Of a DNA stretch of 60,000 nt, positions 20,440 to 29,030 are shown piece after piece. The position numbers and the translations under genes were made by a program. Numbering within the stretch: the first letter of the stretch is position 1; the number at the start of each line of letters is the position of its first letter. The stretch lies in assembly GCF_029227915.1 (NCBI RefSeq), contig NC_079880.1:14962001-15022000 (forward strand), written 5' to 3'. The notes beneath the pieces are model-generated. The model saw nothing but the letters and a program-made list of their open reading frames with translations, had not been told where the DNA came from and searched no databases. The DNA comes from Hydractinia symbiolongicarpus (lineage: Eukaryota > Cnidaria > Hydrozoa > Anthoathecata > Hydractiniidae).

Positions 20440-20813
20440 GGGGTAACAATAATTGTTTAAGTTTCTTGTTTGCTTTCAACTGAAGCATTGTTATTTCAGC
20501 TGACGTATCTACATCGGTTATACGGCGTTGTTGCGGTAAATGTTCAAAACATGCCTGTAAGGTAAATTTATGCATGTTAGGGTCATAATAAATTTGTAAA
20601 ACAGTTAACATTTTTTGTTACCTTATTGACAGCGTTGTTATGTTCTTTGTGCATATCTTTCACATATAGTTGTTGTCCGTCTTCAGTTGTTCTAATTTTT
20701 ATCATATACATACATCCTTGCCGAAATGCCCTATAAGTAAAATTTTTCATTTTGATCATTATAGAAACCAGCCTTAAATTCTCGAAGCTCGAAAAACTCT
20801 GTCCGACCTCCAT
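20440..20813 (-). pseudogene. ZSWIM3-like (MULE) N-terminal region, two exons
   Basis: Exon 1 runs 20813-20622 (MEVGQSFSSFENLRL...GCMYMIKIRTTEDGQQLYV...HKEHNNAVNK). A 67-base intron (20555-20621) has a GTAACA donor and a TTACAG acceptor. Exon 2 from 20554 continues ACFEHLPQQRRITDVD. The order 'F.SF..L' , 'C...I.I..T.DG..L.V', 'H.HN..V' then 'LP.QRRL' is the N-terminal domain shared by ZSWIM1/3-type proteins and FAR1/MULE transposases, which are derived from Mutator-like elements. The downstream transposase core is not found. Confidence 0.6.
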
Positions 20814-21140
20814 CTTCTTTCGTCAGCATAGAAGTCCTATTCGCGCCTTTTTGCAATTGAAATTGTAATGAAGTTGAAAAGGCTGGTTTCTACTACTAAA
20901 ACCTTCCTCATAACAAATTGAAATTTCATGCTAAGTATAAAAAATCTTTTTTTTTATGAAAGGAGAAAGAAAAGATTTTACGTACGAAGAAAAGATATAG
21001 AAAATCGCATATATAGAAAAAAATAAAATAATAATAAAGTACGCGAGTACACGAATGACGAATAGAAAAAAAATATAAGAATACGTGAGAGTCACGTATG
21101 AATAGAAAAAAACTATTAAAGTACGGTCACGTATGAATAG

Positions 21141-21640
21141 CCACTGCGTTAAAATTTACGCTGTTTGAAGCAACTTCGGTCCATGCAGAGAATCTGTCAG
21201 CGCATAATATGTGTAACCTTCTGTAAGAGTTGGTTTATTCAGGCACAACAGCAAGCAGAAAAGAGTCAAAAATCCAAAATGGATTATACTAAGTTTATTT
21301 CATGGAAGAATTACATCTTGTTTCCATTCGGAGTTTCAGAGTGTTGGATAAAAATCATTTATATCATGTTAAATGTGTATTGTATAGAATGTTTGGATCT
21401 AAATAAAACAAAACAAAGATAATATCCTAAAGTAAATATAACGTAAATGTAAGACAATGGTCCTCTTAGTCCATTACTATTCTTGCGGTCGGATTCGCGT
21501 CATAACACTAGTTGAATCAATCACGGGCCAGTATTCAGGTTAAGCAGCCATTATGAAATGGTGTACAAATGCCGTAATCATAATGTTTTTGTGGTGAAAC
21601 CTTCAATACTGGATTTTTCAAGGAATTCTTTTTTTAGTCA
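21141..21640. other. No recognised gene
   Basis: An 85-codon plus-strand frame (21165-21422) is unremarkable, with no recognisable domain. Confidence 0.4.
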
Positions 21641-21645
21641 AATCT

Positions 21646-21927
21646 TTACTGCTTACGTAGGAAAACGTAGTAGACCCCAACTCCTACACAGGCGAGTACG
21701 GCAACAAGGCCTCCACCAAGGTATACACCACCTGACTGTAGAGAAGAGACCCTAGAACTCGCTTCAGAAGAGGTATTGAATGTGCCCTCTTGTTGCTTCA
21801 GTTCCTCCTTCCTCTTCTTCATCAGTGCCGCCAACTTGTGACTTTGCGCAACTCTATGCTTTACTAGACGCGTGATAACTCTCACTTGTGTCTGTTGTTC
21901 ACTCATTTCTTGTACGTCGCGAGACAT
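21646..21927 (-). CDS. Small protein with coiled-coil part and C-terminal membrane segment
   Basis: 93 codons. A charged helical N-terminus (VRVITRLVKHRVAQSHKLAA, then KKRKEELKQQEG) and a Ser-rich linker lead to a Gly/Val-rich hydrophobic segment near the C-terminus (GLVAVLACVGVGVYYVF) with a basic RKQ tail, so it is probably tail-anchored. It is the last ORF of a compact reverse-strand row (23.06-21.65 kb). The tight spacing and small membrane proteins suggest an integrated large-DNA-transposon or virus origin. No named homologue is claimed. Confidence 0.5.
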   Translation of the reverse strand: MSRDVQEMSEQQTQVRVITRLVKHRVAQSHKLAALMKKRKEELKQQEGTFNTSSEASSRVSSLQSGGVYLGGGLVAVLACVGVGVYYVFLRKQ

Positions 21928-21945
21928 ACAAGAAGCACTTCCTGT

Positions 21946-22146
21946 TCACTCATATATATAGACCCTAGACATGCCAGAGGCCTTCAAACCATTTCTGCCA
22001 GCGTATCCTATCGCATTTCTCTGTTGATCCACCACTAAATTACATGCTTGAGACGAAAAGCGATCCGCTACCGGTGTCAAAATCATTTGATCGCGAGCTA
22101 AAAAGTCTGTAAATACCACATAAATCTGTCTAAAGTGCCCCTGCAC
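21946..22146 (-). CDS. Short ORF of unknown function in the virus-like row
   Basis: About 65 codons with no good ATG at the start (the frame opens at GTG), so it may be a frameshifted continuation of the 39-residue ORF just upstream, with which it overlaps. Segments such as LARDQMILTPVADRFSS show no known domain. A shared gene broken by one frameshift is as likely as two genes. Confidence 0.3.
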   Translation of the reverse strand: MQGHFRQIYVVFTDFLARDQMILTPVADRFSSQACNLVVDQQRNAIGYAGRNGLKASGMSRVYIYE

Positions 22147-22249
22147 TCCCCCGTTTTTCCATTCCTTTTAGTCTATCAACTGTTTCACCAATGCTCATGC
22201 GAAACGTCGAAAGACTTTTCATCATCTTTTCCATCTGTCTTGGACTCAT
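22130..22249 (-). CDS. 39-residue ORF in the virus-like row
   Basis: Starts at ATG (22249) and ends at TAG (22130): a Met/Lys-rich amphipathic helix, MSPRQMEKMMKSLSTFRMSI at its start. Its position between two other same-strand ORFs with almost no spacer argues that it is, or was, a real gene. Its function is unknown. Confidence 0.4.
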   Translation of the reverse strand: MSPRQMEKMMKSLSTFRMSIGETVDRLKGMEKRGSAGAL

Positions 22250-22272
22250 GTTTCACGGAGAGCTGACAGTGG

Positions 22273-22806
22273 TTAACAATGTGCACAGCCACCAGTAGTG
22301 GCGCTAGGAATCTGCCAAATGCGGAGTGCAACGAGGATTCCCAGCTCGGCCATAGATTCTCGAATTATAGGGTCTTCCTCGATGTCTTGCCTCCGACCCT
22401 CGGAACTGTTGTTTGAAACTGCGGTGCCTACAGCCTTGGTGTACATGCTGATAGCGTGGGAGGACAACGCTTTCGCTGTTTTTTCTCCTTTTTTATGAAT
22501 TTCACGCTGCACGTAATCCGTATACGTTTTCTCAATCACATCCAGTGAGGCCTTGTCAACAAAGGCCTCGGTACATTTCTTCGGTAGAAGGTGCTGCTTA
22601 CCTTTACGTACAGCGTCTTTCAGGGCCTGGCGCTTCTCCATGATCTTCCTTGCAGGCTCGAGGGCTTCTGTCGGTGTGTCGAATATCTCTGAAATTTCAG
22701 ACATCTTTGTTAGGAGCCTTCTGCAAGGTATGAAGCACTTGCATAAACAGATCGCAAGCACGACGTACGGTAGGATTATGGCTATTAGTAGACATATGCT
22801 CATCAT
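22273..22806 (-). CDS. 177-residue protein with N-terminal membrane segment
   Basis: Begins with a hydrophobic segment (ICLLIAIILPYVVLAICLCK) suggesting a signal anchor, then Cys/Arg residues and a long charged helical region (EALEPARKIMEKRQALKDAV). Its ATG overlaps the stop codon of the upstream polymerase-like fragment (ATGA type overlap), a compaction typical of viruses and Polinton-like elements and unusual for animal nuclear genes. The family is not recognised. A structural or membrane role is possible but is inference. Confidence 0.5.
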   Translation of the reverse strand: MMSICLLIAIILPYVVLAICLCKCFIPCRRLLTKMSEISEIFDTPTEALEPARKIMEKRQALKDAVRKGKQHLLPKKCTEAFVDKASLDVIEKTYTDYVQREIHKKGEKTAKALSSHAISMYTKAVGTAVSNNSSEGRRQDIEEDPIIRESMAELGILVALRIWQIPSATTGGCAHC

Positions 22807-23060
22807 GTTTCTTTCTCAAAATCCAAAGGCACCGTATGTATACCATCCTCGAGTACCTTCCGCTTATCGTAGAACGCCGAGAGACCCAACTTGTTCTGCT
22901 TGTACGTGACCATCCCCTGGTTGTGCACTCGGAAACCTACGTTTTTTGCTGTGTCTAGGGCACCCCTTAACGTGCTATGTTCCTAGACAACGTCACCGCA
23001 TTTTGCCTCTTTGACAACCAACTCATCTTTTTTAAAAGTACAGCCTAGCCCCAATTAGCG
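22807..23060 (-). pseudogene. Possible C-terminus of a family B DNA polymerase (Polinton-like)
   Basis: A minus-strand frame with one internal TAG. It contains TLRGALDTAKNVGFRVHN, then a Lys/Gln-rich segment leading to LGLSAFYDKRKVLEDGIHT and PLDF at the end. The 'K..LSA..DKR.VL.DGI.T' ending resembles the C-terminus of protein-primed B-family polymerases of Polintons and related viruses. The palm and exonuclease motifs are not present, so only the tail survives. Alternative: an unrelated protein that shares the motif by chance. Confidence 0.4.
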
Positions 23061-23499
23061 CGGTCAGAGCTTTGAGTAATTCCCCCTACTCAATTGCGTG
23101 CGCGTTGAACCCCTCACAGTATTTGTTGATTTGTCGGCCTTGTTGGCTAGGTCACGTGACCTTTTTTGCTCATTTGAGGTATGATGGAATCTGTGACGTC
23201 ACAAGGTTTTGGGGTCTCGAAGGAGCGTTTTTTAGTGGGGGTTTGACCATCGAAAGGTCCCGGTGTACCTTTAGGGACCCACTACTACTACTCCTGTCCA
23301 TGTGAAGAGAACACGGAATATTGGCACGAACGAAAGCTTAACAATTATTCTTCACTTTAGTATGCTGTGAAAAACAATGGATGGATTGTGCATTTCTTTC
23401 CCATTGAGGTGGGCGCAAGGGGTTTCTGTTCAGGATCAGTTTTAGTCGTCACGGTTTGCATAACAAGCCTTTACGTTCCCTATTAAAATCCCTAACTTT

Positions 23500-23894
23500 T
23501 ATCTCCATGAGTGCTTCTTTTTACATCTGGATGTCTGGAAATTCTACTACTTAGGTTAAACCTGAAAAGGCCCCAATCATTTCTGAAGTTTCTTCTGTTA
23601 CGAATATGGAATGTAAGAAACCAAAAACCACTGAGAAATCTTCTGCAAGTCGCACAAAATCTTGTAAAATCAAAAAACCCGAAACTTGCTACAAGGTCTT
23701 TTAAAACAACAGTCGCATTGCCATCTAACATTGATTTTAGAAATAGCGGTCTAAAAAGCTTGGGCAACACATGTTATGCAAACTCAATCTTACAATGTTT
23801 TTATAACCTTCCAAAAGTTAAAGAATCCATTTCTGTCAGCAAAACAACCTCAAAGTTAGGCGAAGCATTTGTAGGTGTAAAAAAATGTGTTTGA
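23500..23894 (+). pseudogene. USP N-terminal fragment, copy 2
   Basis: From about 23720 the frame reads IDFRNSGLKSLGNTCYANSI and LQCFYNLPKVKESI, a good USP Cys box (nucleophile in NTCY). The upstream part of this frame is probably not native: a neighbouring frame at 23560-23700 encodes a Lys/Ser-rich linker (KKPKTTEKSSASRTKSC) that fits better, implying a frameshift. The ORF runs straight into a family 2 3' region at 23895, so the rest of the USP is deleted. Confidence 0.75.
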
Positions 23895-24270
23895 TCACAC
23901 ATGATCTTGTCTTTGGAGAGTAACGACTCCACTTATTACTTGAGTTGAAAACAAAGAATACCACAGTTGAACAGAAAGTGGTCAAAGTTTACTTTAGGAA
24001 GATAGGGATGTCTAGTTTCTGCTGATGACCGTCCGCGGATCTCTTCGAGGTGACCCAGCTAGACACCCAGGGTACTTAGGTTCAGAAATATGGGTCGAAA
24101 TCTACCTGCCCTTGGTTAAAAATCTGTTAATTAATTCCTTGTAAAAAGGGAGAATTGTGCTTTTAGAGGCATTTTCTCTAGAGGAGTGCAACCTCTAGCT
24201 TATTTCCAAAGACCTAACAGATTGAGTTCATCATTGTGGTGGCTAGCCACCTCTTTGTAAATTATTTTCT
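23895..24270 (+). repeat. Family 2 3' region attached to USP copy 2
   Basis: Blocks in order: the GGAG/CTCC hairpin with loop AGTAACGA, a GATGACCGTCCGCGG segment, a short CCTCTTCGAGG stem, GGTACTTAGGTTCAGAAATA, the CTCTAGAGG..CCTCTAG hairpin, and the terminal palindrome GGTGGCTAGCCACC (24238-24251). It is nearly identical to 29.88-30.30 kb. Confidence 0.9.
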
Positions 24271-24419
24271 TCTTGCCTCTACGTACGACGTCCTTCCTTC
24301 TCCTAGTATTTTAAAGCGCTGGAAAATTTTGTCAGAATCATCTTGCTTTATATGCAGAAAGAAATTGTGCAAACAATGTCTTAGGAGCCTGTAAGGTTGC
24401 CCTGTCGGAAGGCAGGTTT

Positions 24420-24985
24420 ACTTTTAAGCATTATTTTGTCCTTCGCGAGCTTCTTCTCCATCTCAAAAAGTTCCATTTCCAAGTAATAACATCTACTAAA
24501 CAGCGTGTTCGCAAAGTACCCTTTGTCAAGGCAAGGTGCCTACACATCTGGCAAGAGATCAAAACCAACAGGTCTCCTACACCTTGCCGACGACTGGGTA
24601 TTTTTAGCAGACTTAACAACGGGTTCGTTTTTCCAGGCCATATAGCCATCACCTCTTTAAGACCTGACATTGTGATATATTCTAACTGTTCTAAGCACGT
24701 CATGCTAATTAAGCTTATTTGTCCTTCTGATGAAAATATAGAATCTTGGCACACTCAAATGCTATATAAATATTCTCCGTTAGTTGAGATAATACGCGGT
24801 AACGGGTGGTTGCCGTTAGTTGAGATAATACGCGGTAACGGGTGGTTGCCACATTTATTTGCCATTAAGGTAGGTGCTAGAGGTTGATATGAGCATGAAA
24901 TGTTCCTTTTGTATCTGGATTCCCAGAGAGTCGACACAATGGTCCCAGGAGCCTTTAGAGAGTAGTTTCTTTTCACCCCCAAAAC
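24420..24985 (+). pseudogene. PD-(D/E)XK-like domain of the USP element, copy 3
   Basis: The frame reads IAITSLRPDIVIYS, then VMLIKLICPSDENIESWH, KYSPLVEIIRGNGW and FAIKVGARG. This matches the pattern 'RPDIV....K.V.LIELTCP.EEN...WH..K..KY..L' followed by 'EVGARGY' that ends many invertebrate and fish retroelement proteins. Its P-D...E-x-T spacing suggests a PD-(D/E)XK nuclease fold; here the Glu of the E-x-T is Lys. An exact 36-base in-frame duplication (24778-24849) repeats the LVEIIRGNGWLP segment. A USP begins about 60 bases after this domain. Confidence 0.6.
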
Positions 24986-25046
24986 AAAAAAATCACTCCC
25001 CTATTGCAAATTCTTCAACTTTGAAATCGCGTATAAATATCTAACA

Positions 25047-25724
25047 TGCTTCCTAATCAAACACCAACTAAAAAGGCCGTTCCCAAAGCCAACTCTTGCT
25101 ATGCAAACTCCATTCTTTACGCATTAACTGTCCTCCCAAAACTCTGCGCTCAGTTGCCATCAGAGACTTGTTTGTTCTCACCACTAGAGAAATCTTAAGT
25201 CATGAATTGACCCATCAAATTTTTTGCGGTCTTTGCAAAATAAAACGCACGCTCTAGGTAGGACAGAATTTTACTCCAATAACCAACAAGATGTCCCTGA
25301 AATCTTACAAGTTGTTATTGATGAGTTGATCGGATCTTCATCATTGGTAGACACCATTCTATCTGTAACACTGGCCACAACAACGTACTACAATTTCTGT
25401 TTCTATTCATCTTCCAGAGCCCAAAAGGAGCCCATTCTCAGCTTGCCAACGTTTATGTCAATATCAGACTCCTTTAATTATATTTTCCAACTCCAGCAAC
25501 TTTTAGGCGACAACAAGTGGTATTGTCTCCAGTGCTTGTCTGATCAGAAAGCAACAGTTGAGACAAAAATATCAAATTGTGGAAGTGTTGTACTTGTCCA
25601 ATTGCTTAGATATACATCTCTAAACGGGTCATCGTTTAAAGACAACAGGTCGGTTTCGTGCCTTACAAAAAAAATCACGTCGTGTAAGTACCATCCCATC
25701 CCTCTGATGGTGTGTGTTTCAATA
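25047..25724 (+). pseudogene. USP fragment, copy 3, 5' part (interrupted by a LINE)
   Basis: From ATG 25047, NSCYANSILYALTVLPKLCA is the Cys box (usual GNTCY changed to ANSCY, nucleophile kept); a TAA follows. After a frame change from 25224 come FYSNNQQDVPEIL (QQD box), VVIDELIGSSSLVD, a decayed first zinc Cys pair, WYCLQC, and VLVQLLRYTSLNGSSFKDNR. The sequence breaks at GTTTCAATA (25716-25724), the left copy of the LINE target duplication. Reading resumes at 27269 with the His box. Confidence 0.85.
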
Positions 25725-27268
25725 GATAAATAGATAGATAGATTGCTTTATTTATAGTCGATAATGTACAAAAGATTTAAAATATACTAATAAAATATAC
25801 TAATAAAAAAAAACTAATAATATATAATAATAAAATACCATTTTTCTAGTAGAATCAATCCGGAAGCTTTTTGGCTGAAAAACATGAAAGACTCTACTGG
25901 GGAAGATGGTTAGTCTATTAAGACTAATTAAAATCGACTGTTTAAACGAAAAATTAAATAATTCCTTAATTAATTATGTATTCTGCACAGATCCGACATT
26001 TGCCTTGGAAAGAAGAAAATTCGCCCATAACTCTACAGAATTTAACCAAAGACTCTGCAGATATGATTTCATCAGGAAGAGAATTCCATAATTGGGAGGC
26101 TATATATTCAAATGTTTGCAGCCCATATTTTGAAGATTTTATTCTAGGTCTAACTAAAGCACTTGATGACCTTAAATTATATCCAGTATCATTTCTAAAC
26201 TGAAACACACCTTCCATGTAGGAAGGATTCAATTTCCATTTCGTCTTATAGACCTCTTTTAGTAATTGTCTACAATGTTGCATTTGAATTCTTTTCGTAG
26301 AAGAAATGGATTCCACTTTAGACTGAGACCTTGCCCTTTTTAAAACTCTATCCACCTTTGAAATAGATTTCCTGCTATTAAATCCCCAGACTAAAGGACA
26401 ATAATTGAACTCAGATGCTATGAATGTTGCATATGATAAACTATTCTGTTTATTATCAACAATCCAGAAAATTCTCTTCAGGGCATTAGATTTACAGCTA
26501 GCTCTTTTGCACAGTGTGTTTATATGATCTGCAGAAGTAAGTTGACTGTCAAATTTAATACCGAGAAGCTTTACACATTTGGATGCAGATAAAATTGCTC
26601 CATTTAAATTTAAATGCCGGATTTGTGGACTTTCTGGCTTTCCGAATATTATAAAATCGCATTTGCTTGCGTTTAATTGCAAGCCATTATCGGAAAACCA
26701 TAAAGCTGCTGACCTAAAAAGTTGTTCTAACATATATTTTACTTCGTGAAAGGTTTCAGCTGATGCACAAAACGTATTATCGTCAGCATAGTTACACACT
26801 AGAATATCAGAGCAGGGCGGCATATTCACGTCATATTGAAAAAGAAAATCATTAAAAAATATGTTAAACAGTAACGGCCCCAAAATTGACCCCTGTGGTA
26901 TGCCAGAAAAAATTTCCTTCCAACAACCAAAAACCCCATCAATACCTACTCTCTGAAAGCGCTGCTTTAAATAGCTCCAAATAAAAGATAATGCACTAGA
27001 AGAAAATCCATAAGCATGAAGCTTAGCAATAAGTAGCTTGTGGTTAATACAGTCAAAAGTCTTGCTTAGATCCATGAGCAAGGCAGCAACACACTTTTTT
27101 GAGTCTAACTTTTTTTGAAGAAAGCACATTAGATTTAAAAGAGCATGTTGGCTACTGTATTCTTTCCTGAATCCAGACAAGATAGGGGACATTTTCCCCT
27201 CCATGAACTCACTTATCTGTTCAAATAAGATTTTTTCAAACACCTTAGCCATGTTTGGCAGGCAGGCA
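25725..27268 (-). mobile_element. 5'-truncated CR1/L2-like LINE inserted into USP copy 3
   Basis: Bounded by the 9-base direct repeat GTTTCAATA (25716-25724 and 27269-27277), a target-site duplication. On the element's own (minus) strand the 3' end is a short tandem tail of TCTA units next to 25725, as in several non-LTR groups. The 5' end is truncated within the RT. Confidence 0.88.
25966..27252 (-). CDS. LINE reverse transcriptase, 5'-truncated
   Basis: A 428-codon uninterrupted frame. It begins in the RT fingers (FEKILFEQISEF), then LLMDLSKTFDCINHKLL (first catalytic Asp), GIPQGSILGPLLFNIFFNDF, NYADDNTF (YADD active site), NASKCDFIIFG and LLGIKFDSQL (thumb-side motif). It then has the usual C-terminal region with FNYCPLVWGFNSRK and LWNSLPDEI, ending CRICAEYIIN. 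The endonuclease and ORF1 are missing through 5' truncation. The open frame suggests a fairly recent insertion. Confidence 0.92.
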   Translation of the reverse strand: MAKVFEKILFEQISEFMEGKMSPILSGFRKEYSSQHALLNLMCFLQKKLDSKKCVAALLMDLSKTFDCINHKLLIAKLHAYGFSSSALSFIWSYLKQRFQRVGIDGVFGCWKEIFSGIPQGSILGPLLFNIFFNDFLFQYDVNMPPCSDILVCNYADDNTFCASAETFHEVKYMLEQLFRSAALWFSDNGLQLNASKCDFIIFGKPESPQIRHLNLNGAILSASKCVKLLGIKFDSQLTSADHINTLCKRASCKSNALKRIFWIVDNKQNSLSYATFIASEFNYCPLVWGFNSRKSISKVDRVLKRARSQSKVESISSTKRIQMQHCRQLLKEVYKTKWKLNPSYMEGVFQFRNDTGYNLRSSSALVRPRIKSSKYGLQTFEYIASQLWNSLPDEIISAESLVKFCRVMGEFSSFQGKCRICAEYIIN

Positions 27269-27480
27269 GTTTCAATAACACATTCACTTTAGTTGCGATC
27301 ATCAACCACTCCGGCACTCTAGGGCAGGCCATTACTGGGCTTTTATGAAAGACAAGCATAACACCTGGCTTAAATGTGACGACCGTGCCATTACTTCGGT
27401 TAGCCTTATGGGGTTGTAATCTACTCTGCCTGTCCTTTATATCTACCATTTTGGGACACCACCCCTGTTAGGAAAGGCTG
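27269..27480 (+). pseudogene. USP copy 3, 3' part with catalytic His box
   Basis: Directly after the LINE the frame reads FNNTFTLVAIINHSGTLG; a one-base shift then gives GHYWAFMKDKHNTWLKCDDR, the USP His box (catalytic His in GHYWAF) and the following CDDR block. Together with 25047-25724 it makes up one USP gene split by the LINE. It is followed at once by the family 1 3' region. Confidence 0.85.
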
Positions 27481-27960
27481 GTACACTTCTGTGGCTGGCG
27501 CACCGTAACAACTATCTGTGTAAGGCTGAGTGTTGGGTACCCGTAACACATGTGGAAAGCTATGACCAGGTTCACAAGCCCTGGCGCACAGATAGTTGAT
27601 TACTTCAATTTACATTCTTTAAGATTCATTTCAAATTTTATCCGTTTTAGGATACCTTGTTTAGATAAGTTTTATTTATTTTTTTATTTTATGTGTACCT
27701 ATTTGATTCGGTTTGAATTGCTTTTGTGTTGCTGTGTCTATCCTTTTTATAAATGTTTGTATTGTGCTCCTAATGTTGTCCTGCTATGGTTAATGGATTA
27801 TTTAAATAAAATCCTTGTAATAAGGGAGATTTTGCTTAGATGCAAAAACTTTAGAGGGTTGGACCTCTACATTTTACTAACGTTTGTCATTAGACAAGTA
27901 GTGTTATCATTACAGCTAACTGTTTTGTGACCTCATCATCAGAATCATCACAACTGAACA
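27481..27960 (+). repeat. Family 1 3' region of USP copy 3
   Basis: Contains GTGTAAGGCTGAGTGTTGGG, CACATGTGG, TCTGGCGCACAG-type blocks, the AGAGGGTTGGACCTCT hairpin and the terminal palindrome ACAGCTAACTGT (27912-27923) followed by TTTGTGACCTCATCATCAG. Confidence 0.85.
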
Positions 27961-27999
27961 ATCGCTCAGCTTACATATTGTTCTTTAGTAGATGTTAGC

Positions 28000-29030
28000 C
28001 TTATTTTCTGCAACAAGGTAAATTGGAGGAGGAAATTTTCCTAGCGGTTGCAATTTACCCGAGCTGACCATTGATTGGTAAACTCACCGGGAAAGTGGAG
28101 TTTGCTCACTCCCTTTTCTTTCTGAGACCATGTAAGAAGCATAGCAAGGGGGCTTGACATTTTGTCTTGTCTTTGGGGTTGACCATCCCACTTGTTACCC
28201 CAGTTCAGTAGGGAGACCAAGTTTGCTCACTTGGCCTTTAGGATTGACGAACCTGCTGAACTGATTTACTTTTAAGAGAGCCAAATGGTGTTATAAGTTT
28301 TTTCCATTTGTGCTAATTTTTCGACCTTGATAGCATAAAACCTCAATTACGACATATTGATCCTGTCGTTAGGCTAGTCCATTGCAGCAATATACGCGTA
28401 GGGCTGAGTGTTGGGCCCCTTAACACGTGTAAAGCTACTGCCAGAGTCATAAGTTCTGGCGCACAGATCGTTGCCTGTTTTGTTTTGTTTTTTTTGCCTA
28501 AGAATTCGTTCTGAATTGCTTTAACATTTATCCGTTAAAGGATATTCACTTTATAATAAGTTTTATTTATTTTATGTACTCCTTGATTCAATTTGAATCG
28601 GTTGTTTTTATTGTTTCTGACTGTAGCTGTTGTTCATCATTGTTTTGTTCAATGTCTTCTGTGGACAGGTATTTGTACTCGAAGTTTGTTTTTCTTTGTT
28701 CTGGTGTACTGTATTACTTTTATGTTAGCCAAAGTGGTCAATGTATATTTCGCCAAATCCTTGCAGCAAGGAAGATTATGGATTAATTCGGAATCTTTAG
28801 AGGGTACAATCTACCTTGCAAAAAGGGAGATCTTGCATTGCGTTTTGATCTTTAGAGGGTGTAACCTCTACAATTTTAACTTCAAGGGTCGTTAGACCAG
28901 TTCCATCATCACAGCTTGCTGTCTTGTTATCTCAAAATCAAAAAAAAATAATCTACATAGACGTAACCACCTGTCCTTAGACAAGTATTATCATTACAGC
29001 TTGCTGTTTTGTCACCTCATCATCAATCAT
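28000..29030 (+). repeat. Family 1 3' region, isolated copy with two terminal ends
   Basis: Hairpins in order: GGAGT-TTGCTC-ACTCC (28097-28112), TGGG-GTTGACCAT-CCCA (28174-28190), CCAAGT-TTGCTC-ACTTGG (28217-28234) and AGG-ATTGACGAA-CCT (28240-28254). Then come the CTGAGTGTTGGG/AACACGTGT block (28390-28430), the AGAGGGTGTAACCTCT hairpin (28850-28870) and two terminal palindromes ACAGCTTGCTGT (28911-28922 and 28996-29007). The second, with its TCACCTCATCATCA tail, looks like the end of another truncated copy. Confidence 0.85.

Larger units (their letters stand above)
19446..21140. mobile_element. MULE-like element with inverted subterminal arrays
   Basis: The left end (19446-19560) is an array of CTATTCGTACGTGAC.. 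and CACGTACTTTATTATT units. The right end (about 21000-21140) carries the same units inverted (AATAAAGTACG, GTCACGTATGAATAG). Each unit contains the palindrome-rich CGTACGTGAC / TCACGTAC motif. Inside, on the minus strand, is a gene start resembling ZSWIM3-type MULE proteins and a separate PHD-like finger. The catalytic DDE core and SWIM finger are not visible, so the element is probably deleted. The left end starts 19 bases after the THAP element ends. No target duplication was identified. Confidence 0.65.

Noticed and set aside
22553-22909. 118-codon plus-strand ORF and other plus-strand frames over 21.6-23.3 kb
   Set aside because: They are antisense to the better supported minus-strand row and show no domain.
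24023-24110. CTGATGA followed further on by GAAA, suggesting a hammerhead ribozyme in the family 2 3' region
   Set aside because: The bases flanking the two core segments do not form the required stem II closing pair, and the sequences before CTGATGA and after the presumed cleavage site do not pair as stem I. The likeness is probably chance.
27213-27449. Minus-strand 78-codon ORF upstream of the LINE RT
   Set aside because: The region beyond the target duplication is USP coding sequence on the plus strand; the minus-strand frame is its antisense shadow.
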